Below the pieces are notes generated by a model that was not told the DNA's origin, made no database searches, and saw only the letters and a list, made by a program, of their open reading frames with translations. From the NCBI GenBank assembly GCA_965248235.1, contig CBDFIU010000005.1, positions 558,001-622,000 on the forward strand: DNA of 64,000 nucleotides. The letters run 5' to 3'. This document shows positions 63,960-64,000 of the stretch, piece after piece (the first letter of the stretch is position 1; each line of letters begins with the position of its first letter). Made by a program: the position numbers and the translations under genes. Source of the DNA: UBA6623 sp965248235 (GTDB lineage Bacteria; Acidobacteriota; Terriglobia; Bryobacterales; UBA6623).

Positions 63960-64000
63960 ACAGCGCTGTTCCCCGACGGGTTCACACATCGGTACCGCAC

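Overview
The window is 64 kb of GC-rich bacterial chromosome with one integrated-element remnant and heavy transposon scarring. Three very large PSCyt1/DUF1549/DUF1553 proteins, a DUF1501 partner, a Tat-exported Gfo/Idh/MocA oxidoreductase and a HEAT-VWA protein of the type common in Acidobacteria point to Acidobacteriota (Bryobacterales/Solibacter-like), with Planctomycetota as the alternative. No rRNA is present, so the phylum is an inference.

Layout. 1-661: N-terminal part of a primary-type sigma factor, minus strand. 1.2-20.2 kb: exported oxidoreductase, first PSCyt1 gene, hybrid histidine kinase, HEAT-VWA protein, a complete IS1595-family element, a DUF1501-PSCyt1 operon, a secreted unknown protein and a third PSCyt1 gene. 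20.4-26.9 kb: a truncated IS1595 copy and an integrative-element remnant (coiled-coil protein, DEAH helicase carrying a mini-intein, primase-like protein, excisionase-like protein, tyrosine recombinase) lying against the 3' end of tRNA-Leu(UAA). 27-46.9 kb: ordinary metabolic and envelope genes (TRAP binding protein, rhodanese, GT-C-like membrane protein, PQQ propeller, gamma-glutamyltransferase, amidase, PlsY with an ACP-AMP-ligase-acyltransferase fusion, aldo/keto reductase, MFS carrier, ABC-F ATPase, DUF3179 protein, MurB). 47-60.7 kb: scarred accessory region with two complete IS1595 copies and two remnants, an IS3-family fragment, a deleted M16 peptidase, a truncated amidohydrolase, a response-regulator gene split by an IS, several other two-component regulators, and tRNA-Val(UAC). 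60.7-64 kb: an efflux adaptor truncated at an IS remnant and two MacB/FtsX-type permeases.

Most notable. The DUF3179 gene (44588-45610, minus) is open across an in-frame UGA that falls exactly on the first cysteine of its expected CxxC motif. The mRNA just after that UGA can form a 6-bp stem with a GGUCU loop, whose GGUC matches the SelB-recognised loop of the E. coli fdhF SECIS. This is a candidate selenoprotein. The second notable feature is a 139-residue mini-intein in the element helicase, just before helicase motif VI.

Reading caution. Seven otherwise well-preserved genes are each broken by one apparent missing base, mostly at short mononucleotide runs. This looks like residual assembly indels rather than seven real pseudogenes. 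The 50-60 kb region, in contrast, shows genuine decay (large deletions and IS insertions).
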